DNA of 42,717 bases from an uncultured cyanobacterium (GTDB taxonomy: Bacteria > Cyanobacteriota > Cyanobacteriia > PCC-6307 > Cyanobiaceae), in the NCBI GenBank assembly GCA_903935205.1, contig CAIZQU010000060.1:1-42717 (forward strand). The letters run 5' to 3'. The notes beneath the pieces were generated by a model. That model did no database searches, had not been told where the DNA came from, and saw only the letters and a list, made by a program, of their open reading frames with translations. Position 1 is the stretch's first letter. Every line of letters starts with the position of its first letter. This document shows positions 18,287 through 28,035 of the stretch, one piece after another. The position numbers and the translations under genes are program-made.

Positions 18287-18316
18287 TTGCCAAGATAAAG
18301 GGGGATGCGATAAAAT
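18287..18316 (+). promoter_or_regulatory. Promoter candidate for the glycan gene run
   Basis: TTGCCA (18287-18292) and TAAAAT (18311-18316) are separated by 18 bases and lie just upstream of the large glycosyltransferase start at 18338. Both boxes are close to the sigma-70 consensus. This would drive the whole forward run to gmhB, whose genes are tightly packed. Confidence 0.45.
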
Positions 18317-18337
18317 CGGCTGATACGATGACCAATC

Positions 18338-20485
18338 ATGGTGGCAACGGCTGGGGTGGGCGCAAGTCATTTGGGGTTTGATTCTGCTTCCAATAGTGCC
18401 CCACTTGAGACTGTTTATGCCCTGTATGAAACTGCCAGCCCAGCGGATGACTATCGGGCCTTTGCTTATCTGATGCGTCTTCAGGAATCACTGTCTGGCG
18501 AAATTGATATTCAGGCTCGTATTTTAGGTCGATATCGTGGTCCTCGACTGCGTCGACAGGCGATCTCGGCCAAGGAGCCCTGGAGACAACGTCGATCTCC
18601 CCATCTTCGCGGAATCGGCCGATTGCGTCGGCGCGTCCTGTCTGGCTTTAACTTCTTGCCAAGCTATCACTGGTTCTCAAGTATTGACGGCAATCTGTAT
18701 GCCGCCCTCGCTTGGATGCGAACATGGAATCGCGCCGACTCAAAAGCGGTCTTATTTGCCTATGGTCTTGATCGTGGCTTGAAACTTGTCGAATTAGTCT
18801 TCCTCTTTGCGCGCGAGATTCCTTCTGGAATTGTTCTGGTTCTGCTAGGAGCCAACGAACTGAATCCTCAGAAGTTAATGCGCTTGAAGCGTTGGGGTGT
18901 GACGGTGCTGCTCGATGGTGCGGAGGCTATTCCCACACAGGCGAATCCCGAAGTGGAATTGCCTGTTTTTGAATTCAGTTCTTCAGACGAGATGCCATTG
19001 TTGGCAGAAAAATATCCCAGGGTCTCCTGGGATCCCATGCTTAGAGACGCTGTTCTTAAGAATAGAAATCCAGAGAAGGTTCTGTTTTTTCGACCTGATT
19101 GGAGCAAGTGCGGATCGGCTACGACCTTTGCCAAGCTGTCCAGTCTGTTCAAGGATCGGGATGCAATTCTGATCGATGTGGCCCTGCAGCCCCATCGTGT
19201 TTTCTGTGACGCTCAGAACGTCAAGGAAAAACTTGCCGATGCAGAGGCGGTATTATCTCCTGCTTTCCACTTTAATCTCCGACGTTCATCTCTACCAGTA
19301 GCGGCCTGGAAAATTGCCTGGTACACGCTCCTGCGCCGCCCCCGAACGGTTGCGGGTTATATGGCCGTCTTTTACATGCAATGCAAGGTTCCTGGAATTG
19401 CCAGACGATTGATTGGCAATGCTCGCATTGACTACTTGTATGTCAATCACTATTTTAGCTTGCCCGTGGCCAAACGTCTTCGCGGTGATCGCCCTGTTTT
19501 CTTGGATACCCATGACATTCAGTCCTTAAACTTTATCTCTCATGATTATCATCAGCAGGTTAATATGAGGGCTTCTCCATTCACCAAGTGCCTGCAAGAG
19601 GAGTTGGCCATTGTCGACACAGCAGATCGGGTGACCATGGTCAGTCGAGAGGAAATACAGCTTGTCAACAAATATCGTCCAGCCAATTATTATTGTTACT
19701 ACATACCTCTTCCTGATATCCAGCCAAGCTCTGCAGCGCCCGATCCAGCGGCTCCTATTGTGGCGGTCACCAATTCGGTGGCTCCCAATGTGGCAGCGCT
19801 CGATTCGGCAGCACCCAATCTTGCAAGACCCAATGTTGCAACCCCCAATGTTGCAGCACCCAATGCTGCAGCACCCAATGCTGCAGCACCCAATGCTGCA
19901 ACACCCAATGCTGCAACACCCAATGCTGCAACACCCAATGCTGCAACACCAAAACCCCCAAGGCTCATTGCCCTCATTGTTGCTAGCCGTAACCCAGCCA
20001 ATGAAAGAAGCTTGACATGGTTTCTAAAGGTTGTATGGCCGCGAGTGACCCATTTGCCTTATAATCTCACGATAGTTGGGACCATCAATCGTTACTTTGA
20101 AGGAAGTTCATTCCCGAATGTTCATTTTGCCGGCATTGTTGACGATCTCCAAGCCTATTATCAGTCTGCTGATCTTGTGATTCTACCGATCACGAACGGT
20201 GGCGGCATTGCCATTAAAACTCTTGAGGCTATTCAGGCCGAGTTGCCTATCGTTTGCACGCGTCATGCCATGCGCGGTTTGCCCGTTGAAGTTCAGGCAC
20301 TCCTGCCGGGCAACCTCACGGATCAAGATCTTGTCGATGACTTAACCCATGTGGCTTTGAGCCATGATGCCCTCGCCCAGCGCCGCACCCATACAGCGAT
20401 GGCGCACCAAGCGTTACTATCAATCAACTTTGATGAAAAATTGCACCATGAGCTTGATATGATCTGCGATAGAAGTCGTGAGTGA
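18338..20485 (+). CDS. Large GT4-type glycosyltransferase with pentapeptide-repeat linker
   Basis: A 715-aa protein. Residues 1-~130 are of unknown nature with a basic stretch (RYRGPRLRRQ); ~130-460 look like a GT-B N-terminal domain (VLFAYGLDRGLKLVEL, YLYVNHYFSLPVAKRL, FLDTHDIQSL, IVDTADRVTMVSREE). Residues 464-538 are fifteen pentapeptides of the type NAATP. Residues ~540-715 are a Glyco_trans_1_4-type C-terminal domain with PRLIALIVASRNPANERSLTWFL, LTIVGTINRYFE, and the nucleotide-sugar site ADLVILPITNGGGIAIKTLEAIQAELPIVCTRHAMRGL. The repeats sit exactly where a short Pro-rich hinge would normally join the two GT-B lobes. It is divergent from wzt and 7 bases upstream of the next gene. Donor sugar unknown. 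Confidence 0.85.
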   Translation: MVATAGVGASHLGFDSASNSAPLETVYALYETASPADDYRAFAYLMRLQESLSGEIDIQARILGRYRGPRLRRQAISAKEPWRQRRSPHLRGIGRLRRRVLSGFNFLPSYHWFSSIDGNLYAALAWMRTWNRADSKAVLFAYGLDRGLKLVELVFLFAREIPSGIVLVLLGANELNPQKLMRLKRWGVTVLLDGAEAIPTQANPEVELPVFEFSSSDEMPLLAEKYPRVSWDPMLRDAVLKNRNPEKVLFFRPDWSKCGSATTFAKLSSLFKDRDAILIDVALQPHRVFCDAQNVKEKLADAEAVLSPAFHFNLRRSSLPVAAWKIAWYTLLRRPRTVAGYMAVFYMQCKVPGIARRLIGNARIDYLYVNHYFSLPVAKRLRGDRPVFLDTHDIQSLNFISHDYHQQVNMRASPFTKCLQEELAIVDTADRVTMVSREEIQLVNKYRPANYYCYYIPLPDIQPSSAAPDPAAPIVAVTNSVAPNVAALDSAAPNLARPNVATPNVAAPNAAAPNAAAPNAATPNAATPNAATPNAATPKPPRLIALIVASRNPANERSLTWFLKVVWPRVTHLPYNLTIVGTINRYFEGSSFPNVHFAGIVDDLQAYYQSADLVILPITNGGGIAIKTLEAIQAELPIVCTRHAMRGLPVEVQALLPGNLTDQDLVDDLTHVALSHDALAQRRTHTAMAHQALLSINFDEKLHHELDMICDRSRE
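19727..19951 (+). repeat. 15-bp coding minisatellite, 15 units
   Basis: Fifteen in-frame 15-bp units encode, in order, SSAAP, DPAAP, IVAVT, NSVAP, NVAAL, DSAAP, NLARP, NVATP, NVAAP, NAAAP twice and NAATP four times. The last four units (19892-19951) are almost identical at DNA level (AATGCTGCAACACCC) and the first ones are degenerate. That polarity suggests recent copying at the 3' end. Loss or gain of units keeps the frame. Confidence 0.95.
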
Positions 20486-20492
20486 TTGACAC

Positions 20493-22688
<2,196 letters not shown>

Positions 22689-22698
22689 GGATTGTTGA

Positions 22699-23937
22699 GT
22701 GAAGGATCGATTGCTTCGGTTTTGTCGCCTGATGATTGTCGGCAGCCCGTGGATGCTCACCATGCTGTTCCGTTTCACCAGTCCGTTGCGTTTTTTAGTT
22801 CAATCCCGTCGGCCACGAATTTGTATTGACTCTAATAAGCCAGCGATATTGTTTGTCGATAGTTCTATTCCGCAGTCGGATAGAGACGCCGGAGCCGTTA
22901 CACTGGTTCAGTTCATGCGTCTGTTTGTTGATCATGGCTGGGCTGTCTATCTCTGTCCTTTGGCCCAGACCGCGCACGATGCCTCGCATTCCAAGCTGAT
23001 TCAATCTGGCATTCACGTCATATCGCCGGGGCGATATTCGTTGTTTACCTGGTTAGGCCGCAATGCCCAATATTTTCAGGTTATATTTTTAAGCCGCCCT
23101 CCCGTGGCCGCCCTTCTGCTGCCAATCCTAAAGCCTATTCGCGCGATAATTGCATATTATGGCCATGATTTGCATGGTGAGAGATTTCGCCTAGAGGCCC
23201 TTCATTCAGGCCATTGGGAACTGAACTGGATCTCCCGCCGATATCTCGCCGTCGAGCGCTCGATTTCACAACGTGTTGATGTTAGTTACTATCCATCTGC
23301 AGACGAAGTGAGGCAAATGCGGGCGCTTGAGCCGGAGGCTAACATCAAGGAGTTGCCAGCATATTCCTATGATTTTGAGCATATGCCTCCGATCAGGCTA
23401 ATATCCGGCAGGCGCTTCCTGTTCGTCGGTAATTATCGCCATCAGCCCAATCTTGACGCTGTTACCTGGTTAATAAACGAGATCTGGCCGCGGATACGTG
23501 GTGAGATTGCTGGGGCAGAACTCCAGATTGTAGGCGCTAACCCTCCTGCTGATCTTGTGCATGCGACGCATCTGCAACAGGATATCCATTGGAACGGTTG
23601 GCTGTCTGACCAGGAGTTGGATCAACTCTATCAATCGAGTCGTGTGGTTCTCGTTCCTCTTCGCTACGGTGCTGGCGTCAAGCATAAGGTCGTTTCGGCG
23701 GTAGCTCAGGGCTGCGCTGTTGTTAGCACAGATACCGGATTGCAAGGTCTTCCTGAGCTGCAGAAGCTTGTTGGCTTGGCCATGACACCCGAGGATTTTG
23801 CAAAGGCTTCCTTAGGGCTTATACTTGATGATAAGCTCTGGCTTTCCAGGGTTGCCGCCGCTCGAAAAGCACTTGCTGTCCGGTTCAGCTCTCAATCCAT
23901 GTGGCAAGCACTCGATGATCTTCATCACTTCAGCTAA
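22699..23937 (+). CDS. GT4 family glycosyltransferase
   Basis: A 412-aa GT-B enzyme. The N-terminal lobe has PAILFVDSSIPQSDRDAG (a glycine-rich donor-side opening often seen in O-antigen glycosyltransferases) and VIFLSRPPVAALLLPIL. The C-terminal lobe has FLFVGNYRHQPNLDAVTWLINEIWP, AELQIVGANPP, and VVLVPLRYGAGVKHKVVSAVAQGCAVVSTDTGLQGLP, the usual nucleotide-sugar binding region. The hydrophobic stretch near residues 12-30 may help membrane attachment. The start is GTG 22699, ten bases after the previous stop. The sugar transferred is unknown; heptose is possible given the four heptose genes downstream. Confidence 0.88.
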   Translation: MKDRLLRFCRLMIVGSPWMLTMLFRFTSPLRFLVQSRRPRICIDSNKPAILFVDSSIPQSDRDAGAVTLVQFMRLFVDHGWAVYLCPLAQTAHDASHSKLIQSGIHVISPGRYSLFTWLGRNAQYFQVIFLSRPPVAALLLPILKPIRAIIAYYGHDLHGERFRLEALHSGHWELNWISRRYLAVERSISQRVDVSYYPSADEVRQMRALEPEANIKELPAYSYDFEHMPPIRLISGRRFLFVGNYRHQPNLDAVTWLINEIWPRIRGEIAGAELQIVGANPPADLVHATHLQQDIHWNGWLSDQELDQLYQSSRVVLVPLRYGAGVKHKVVSAVAQGCAVVSTDTGLQGLPELQKLVGLAMTPEDFAKASLGLILDDKLWLSRVAAARKALAVRFSSQSMWQALDDLHHFS

Positions 23938-23940
23938 CGG

Positions 23941-24990
23941 ATGACATCTATTCGCTTCCCAGGTGTGATTCGCTCCAGGGCATCCCTGCGCCTCGGCCTT
24001 GCGGGTGGTGGTACCGATGTTTCACCCTATTGCGATGTTCATGGTGGCTATGTCCTCAATGTCACCATTGATCGTTATGCCTACACTGTTCTCCGCCTGC
24101 TTGATGATGCTGCCATTTGCTTGGAAGCCTCTGATCAGCAGGTTTCTTGCCGATGCCCACTGCAATCAGAGCTTCCCCTGGATGGCCAGTTAAATCTGCA
24201 TAGAGCTGTCTACAATCACTTCATCCGAACCTACAATAACGGTCAGCCCATACCCCTGCAGATCAACACTTTTTGTGATGCTCCTGTTGGTTCTGGTCTC
24301 GGATCTTCGTCCACGCTTGTGGTGGCCATGATCAAGGCTTTTGTTGAGCTGCTGAATGTGCCGCTCGATGATTATGCGATTGCCGCACTCGCCTTCAAGA
24401 TCGAGCGCGTTGATTGTGGCTTGCAAGGAGGACGACAAGATCAGTTCTCTGCCACGTTTGGCGGCTTTAACTTTATGGAGTTCTACGATAATGAGCGGGT
24501 TGTCGTTAACTCTCTTCGCATTAAAAATTGGATCATGTGCGAGCTTGAGGCGTCGTTGATCCTGTATTTCACTGGTGTTTCTCGCGAGTCTGCTCACATC
24601 ATTTCTGATCAAAGTTCCAACGTCTCGGCGGGAGTAACGGATGCCATTGCGGCCATGCATGGCATCAAGGAAGAGGCTTTGACCATGAAGGAATCGCTGT
24701 TAAGAGGGGACTTCCAGGGGTTTGTGGATTCAATTCGCATGGGTTGGGACAACAAAAAGCGAACCGCTGCTACGGTTACCACGCCTCGGGTTGATCATAT
24801 TTACGAAACGGCTTGTGAAGCTGGCGCATCGGCCGGTAAGGTTTCAGGTGCAGGCGGTGGAGGATTCATGTGGTTCTTTGTGCCCACTGAGAAGCGAATG
24901 GATGTCATCCGTTCACTCAACGCACTTGGTGGCCAGGTCAGTAATTGCCATTTTACTAAGCAAGGCACACAAGCTTGGAGGATTGCATGA
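23941..24990 (+). CDS. hddA: D-glycero-alpha-D-manno-heptose 7-phosphate kinase (HddA-like)
   Basis: GHMP-family kinase expected to phosphorylate D-glycero-D-manno-heptose 7-phosphate at C1, giving the alpha-1,7-bisphosphate. The N-terminus RSRASLRLGLAGGGTDVSPYCDVHGGYVLN is the recognised opening of HddA-type kinases. The ATP loop PVGSGLGSSSTLVVAM is at about residues 117-132, and KVSGAGGGGFMWFFVP near residue 300 is the third GHMP motif. The 349-aa length fits. The substrate is inferred from the three companion heptose genes directly downstream; the next gene overlaps it (ATGA). It starts 3 bases after the preceding glycosyltransferase. Confidence 0.92.
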   Translation: MTSIRFPGVIRSRASLRLGLAGGGTDVSPYCDVHGGYVLNVTIDRYAYTVLRLLDDAAICLEASDQQVSCRCPLQSELPLDGQLNLHRAVYNHFIRTYNNGQPIPLQINTFCDAPVGSGLGSSSTLVVAMIKAFVELLNVPLDDYAIAALAFKIERVDCGLQGGRQDQFSATFGGFNFMEFYDNERVVVNSLRIKNWIMCELEASLILYFTGVSRESAHIISDQSSNVSAGVTDAIAAMHGIKEEALTMKESLLRGDFQGFVDSIRMGWDNKKRTAATVTTPRVDHIYETACEAGASAGKVSGAGGGGFMWFFVPTEKRMDVIRSLNALGGQVSNCHFTKQGTQAWRIA

Positions 24991-25571
24991 GAACTTATAT
25001 CACTTCTCAGTTTCAGGCCACCCAGAAACTGCTGGCACAGATGTTGGCGGACCCAAGCTTTTTGGATCGCCTTGAGGCGGCCGCTCAGGCGTGCATCACC
25101 TGCTTTCAAGACAGCCATAAGATCCTGCTAGCTGGCAATGGTGGGAGCGCTGCCGATGCGCAGCACATCGCCGGTGAATTCGTTAGCCGCTTTGCCTTTG
25201 ATCGTCCGGGTTTGCCCGCCATGGCACTGACCACCGATTCGTCAGTGCTCACGTCCATCGGCAACGATTACTCTTACCAGTCTCTGTTCTCCCGTCAGAT
25301 CCAGGCCCACGCTCTTCCTGGAGATGTGTTCATTGCCTACTCGACTTCAGGGGCATCGGCCAATATCATTCGAGCCCTCGAGGAAGCCCGCCAGCGACAG
25401 GTTGTTTGCATCGGTATGACTGGGAGTCGCGGTGGTCCGATGCATGACCTCTGTGATCATCTCTTGGCTGTGCCCAGTCCTGAAACCCCAAAAATTCAAG
25501 AGGGTCATGCTGTTATCGGACATATCCTGTGCGGTCTTGTCGAACGGGCCATCTTTTCTCCTCCGGCTTAA
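24987..25571 (+). CDS. gmhA: Sedoheptulose 7-phosphate isomerase
   Basis: GmhA converts sedoheptulose 7-phosphate to D-glycero-D-manno-heptose 7-phosphate, the first committed step to nucleotide heptoses. The SIS-domain features are all present: LLAGNGGSAADAQHIAGEFVSRF (residues ~46-68), ALTTDSSVLTSIGND, YSTSGASANIIRALEEAR, and IQEGHAVIGHILCGLVE with the conserved C-terminal Gln/Glu and His residues. The 194-aa length is typical. The ATG at 24987 lies in the ATGA overlap with hddA, and its TAA overlaps the hddC ATG by one base, so translation of the cassette is tightly coupled. Confidence 0.95.
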   Translation: MRTYITSQFQATQKLLAQMLADPSFLDRLEAAAQACITCFQDSHKILLAGNGGSAADAQHIAGEFVSRFAFDRPGLPAMALTTDSSVLTSIGNDYSYQSLFSRQIQAHALPGDVFIAYSTSGASANIIRALEEARQRQVVCIGMTGSRGGPMHDLCDHLLAVPSPETPKIQEGHAVIGHILCGLVERAIFSPPA

Positions 25572-26263
25572 TGGAAGCGATTGTCCTCGCCGGGGGTCTT
25601 GGCACTCGTCTACGCCAAATCGTGCCTGATCGGCCCAAGCCGATGGCGCCGATTGGAGACCGCCCGTTTCTAGAAATTCTTCTCTCTGCCCTGGCCGCAA
25701 ATGGCTTCAGGCGCGTTGTCCTGTCACTTGGTTTTCGAGCGGAATCTATTCTTGATTATTTCGGCTCTGAGTTCGCCGGGATGGAACTCTGTCCTGTCAT
25801 TGAATCAACTCCGTTAGGCACTGGAGGCGGAGTTAGGCTGGCCATGGCGGAGATCAATGCTGACCATGCCTATGTTTTTAATGGTGATACATTTCTGGAT
25901 CTTGAAGTCGCGTCCGTCGAGGCTCAATGGCTGACCAACCAACGTCCGATCATCATTGGCCGGCAGGTTGATGATGCCCATCGCTATGGAAGCCTGACGG
26001 TTCACGACGGTTTGGTGACAGGATTCCTGGAGAAGGGTCTTCGTGGCCCTGCATTGATCAATGCCGGTTGCTATGTGCTCCCCCGGGCCCAACTGGATCT
26101 CTTTAATCCGGGTCAGCCTTTTTCGCTGGAGCAGGATTTTCTCATCCCGCTCGTGCGTCGTGAGAAGGTTGATCTCTTTGTGACTGAAGGGCAATTTATT
26201 GATATTGGCATTCCTGATGACTTCCAGCGAGCTCAGTCATTGCTGGATTCCGTTTATCGCTGA
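25571..26263 (+). CDS. hddC: D-glycero-alpha-D-manno-heptose 1-phosphate guanylyltransferase (HddC-like)
   Basis: Nucleotidyltransferase that would join GTP and D-glycero-alpha-D-manno-heptose 1-phosphate to form GDP-heptose. The signature EAIVLAGGLGTRLRQIVPDRPKPMAPIGDRPFLE occupies residues 2-35, followed by VVLSLGFRAESILDYFG, ESTPLGTGGGVRLAM, YVFNGDTFLDLE (metal-binding Asp) and INAGCYVLPRAQLD. The C-terminus FIDIGIPDDFQRAQ is typical of sugar-phosphate nucleotidyltransferases. The 230-aa length matches HddC rather than longer mannose-1-phosphate enzymes. The heptose assignment rests mainly on its position between gmhA and gmhB and next to hddA. Confidence 0.9.
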   Translation: MEAIVLAGGLGTRLRQIVPDRPKPMAPIGDRPFLEILLSALAANGFRRVVLSLGFRAESILDYFGSEFAGMELCPVIESTPLGTGGGVRLAMAEINADHAYVFNGDTFLDLEVASVEAQWLTNQRPIIIGRQVDDAHRYGSLTVHDGLVTGFLEKGLRGPALINAGCYVLPRAQLDLFNPGQPFSLEQDFLIPLVRREKVDLFVTEGQFIDIGIPDDFQRAQSLLDSVYR

Positions 26264-26266
26264 CAA

Positions 26267-26833
26267 ATGTCCCGCCCCGCCCTGTTCCTCGATCGCGATG
26301 GCGTGATCAATATCGATCACGGTCATGTCCATCGCCCCGACGACTTTGATTTCATTCCGGGCATTTTTGATCTTGTCCTCACAGCCCAACGCTGCGGCTA
26401 CGCCACCGTTGTTGTGACCAATCAGGCTGGCATTGGTCGTGGTCTGTATACGGAAGATCAGTTCGCTGAACTGACACGCTGGATGATTGCTCGCTTCAAC
26501 GACTTCGGGGCTGTGATTGATGCTGTCTACCATTGCCCCTACCACCCCGAGCACGGTCTGGGTGCCTATCGACAGGCGAGCTTTGACCGCAAGCCCCAAC
26601 CCGGCATGCTGTTGCGTGCGGCGCAGGATCTTGATCTTGATCTCAGGAACTCACTGCTTGTAGGCGACCATGCGACCGATGTGCAGGCGGCCCTGGCGGC
26701 CGGCGTGGAGCACTGCTTCCTGTTCCGCTCCAATGATCGCTGCGAGCGAGCCACGGCCGTCGATGATCTTTCTGATGTCAGCCTTCACCTGCAGGCCCTC
26801 GCCACACTCCAGCGGGGTTCTGCACAGCCCTGA
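26267..26833 (+). CDS. gmhB: D-glycero-D-manno-heptose 1,7-bisphosphate phosphatase
   Basis: HAD-superfamily histidinol-phosphatase-like enzyme that removes the C7 phosphate of heptose 1,7-bisphosphate. Motif I is LFLDRDGVINIDHGHVHRP (nucleophile and acid Asp at about residues 8 and 10), motif II is VVVTNQAGIGRGLYT, motif III is DRKPQPGML, and the final acidic loop is SLLVGDHATDVQAALAAG. The zinc region has CPYHPEHGL, but the second Cys pair found in E. coli GmhB is replaced by SFD, so the zinc site looks incomplete. It closes the hddA-gmhA-hddC-gmhB cassette, three bases after hddC. Base composition starts to return to core-like GC here. Confidence 0.93.
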   Translation: MSRPALFLDRDGVINIDHGHVHRPDDFDFIPGIFDLVLTAQRCGYATVVVTNQAGIGRGLYTEDQFAELTRWMIARFNDFGAVIDAVYHCPYHPEHGLGAYRQASFDRKPQPGMLLRAAQDLDLDLRNSLLVGDHATDVQAALAAGVEHCFLFRSNDRCERATAVDDLSDVSLHLQALATLQRGSAQP

Positions 26834-26972
26834 GCGGTCCGTTCCCAGATCCCCCCTGCCGGTTCTCTCCGATCCTGGTTCCAGGCGCTCGCAGCCGGGG
26901 GCCCTTGGGGCGCGTCCTGGTCGGCCTGGTGTCCGTGCCGCCGCCGCCCGCTCGGCGATCTGCAGCACCCAT

Positions 26973-27067
26973 CCAGGCCTGGGGCCACCCCCGCAGGCGG
27001 CCTACCGCCTCCAGGGTTGCCGTTGCCGCGTCTGGGTTCCAGGCCTGAGCGTCCTGTCCAGGCCTGG
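26973..27067. repeat. Three copies of CCAGGCCTG(G)
   Basis: Copies start at 26973, 27039 and 27058. The ten-base form is its own reverse complement. Spacing is irregular (66 and 19 bases). They may be a protein-binding motif, a small dispersed repeat or chance in GC-rich DNA. Confidence 0.5.
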
Positions 27068-27172
27068 GCCCGGCCCTTCCCCATCGCCGTCGCCCGAGGG
27101 CCGGCAAGCGCCCTGCTCGCCCAACCCCGGACCCACCGCAGCCCCCCCGTTGGCGGTGCAGGTCCCGGTCGT

Positions 27173-27202
27173 TTGACCATCGGCCCCTTCGTCGTGCACA
27201 AT
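27173..27202 (+). promoter_or_regulatory. Promoter candidate for tRNA-Gly
   Basis: TTGACC (27173-27178) and CACAAT (27197-27202) are separated by 18 bases. Transcription would begin around 27209, some 20 bases before the mature tRNA. The -35 matches five of six consensus bases and the -10 four of six. Confidence 0.55.
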
Positions 27203-27231
27203 GACGAGGTCGGAGGCGCGGCCCCGACCAT

Positions 27232-27303
27232 GCGGATGTAGCTCAGTGGTAGAGCATCTCCTTGCCAAGGAGAGGGTCGAGAGTTCGAATCTCTTCATCC
27301 GCT
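27232..27303 (+). tRNA. tRNA-Gly (anticodon GCC)
   Basis: A full cloverleaf can be folded: acceptor GCGGATG/CATCCGC, D-arm GCTC..GAGC, anticodon stem TCTCC/GGAGA with loop TTGCCAA (anticodon GCC at 27264-27266), and T-arm GAGAG-TTCGAAT-CTCTT. The discriminator is T at 27303 and the CCA end is not encoded, as is usual in cyanobacteria. TTT follows directly. It lies at the right flank of the AT-richer glycan island. Confidence 0.97.
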
Positions 27304-27353
27304 TTTAGTCATGCAGCCCTGGTAATCCATCGCCGGGCCGGGCATGTCGAGCT

Positions 27354-27878
27354 TCAGCGTCTGCGGTACAACACCAGCAGCCGCTGGCCGTGGTGCTCGG
27401 TGAAACCCAGTCGGGCATAGAAGCCGCTGCTGTTGGTCGTCATCAGATACACCCTCTCGGCAGCCGACACCGCCGGACTGCTGAGCAGGGCCTGCACGAT
27501 GCGGCGCCCCAGGCCTTGCCCCTGGAGTTCGGCCGCCACCACCACATCCCAGAGCACGGCCCTGAACACCCCGTCGCTCGTCGCCCGCCCGATGCCGACC
27601 AGCCTGCCGTTCCGCCAGGCGCTCACCACCGTGGCACTGCCGAGCAGCATCCGCATCAGGGCACCCCTGGTGCGCTTCTGGGCCCAGAAACTGTGGGCAT
27701 CGAACAGCTGCTGCAGCTGCTCGAGCTGAAACAGCAGCCCCAGGGGCAGCCTGCCGTGGCGTATGAGCCTGACGCTGCCTGGTCCGAGCGGCACTGGCGC
27801 GGCGGCCACCGGGGCGGACCGGCCTATGGGGGGGGGAGAGCTGGGGGGAGACACGGGTGCGCCGGGGGCCGGATCCAT
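27354..27878 (-). CDS. GNAT family N-acetyltransferase
   Basis: A 174-aa acetyltransferase of the GNAT fold. After a Pro-rich start (MDPAPGAPVSPPSSPPP) the domain shows WRNGRLVGIGRATSDGVFRAVLWDVVVAAELQGQGLGRRIVQALL. The QGQGLGRR segment is the acetyl-CoA pyrophosphate loop (motif A). It is followed by VYLMTTNSSGFYARLGF (motif B, with the usual FY..LGF). The acceptor is unknown. ATG 27878 is the first good start; the frame stays open further upstream into secA but without homology. It is divergent from secA (157 bases). Confidence 0.88.
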   Translation of the reverse strand: MDPAPGAPVSPPSSPPPIGRSAPVAAAPVPLGPGSVRLIRHGRLPLGLLFQLEQLQQLFDAHSFWAQKRTRGALMRMLLGSATVVSAWRNGRLVGIGRATSDGVFRAVLWDVVVAAELQGQGLGRRIVQALLSSPAVSAAERVYLMTTNSSGFYARLGFTEHHGQRLLVLYRRR

Positions 27879-28035
27879 CGGCCTCCGAATCCTCGCCCGC
27901 CGCAGGCCGGCGATCCTGATGGGCTCTGGCGCGGCTGCGAGAAGGGGGCAGAACCCTTGCGCCAGCTGGTTTCTTGCCTCACAACAGCCCGTCTGCCGGT
28001 GATAGGCTGGCGCCACTCGAACGGTTGTTCTTCCC

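Larger units (their letters stand above)
26834..27231. other. GC-rich gap between gmhB and tRNA-Gly
   Basis: No credible gene: possible reading frames are short, Pro/Arg-rich and without recognisable motifs. The palindrome CCAGGCCTGG occurs at 26973-26982 and 27058-27067, with a nine-base copy at 27039-27047. A tRNA promoter candidate lies at 27173-27202. I see no integrase fragment. Confidence 0.5.

Noticed and set aside
19727-19951. CRISPR-like repeat array
   Set aside because: Units are 15 bp, directly adjacent, without spacers, and stay in frame within a glycosyltransferase gene.
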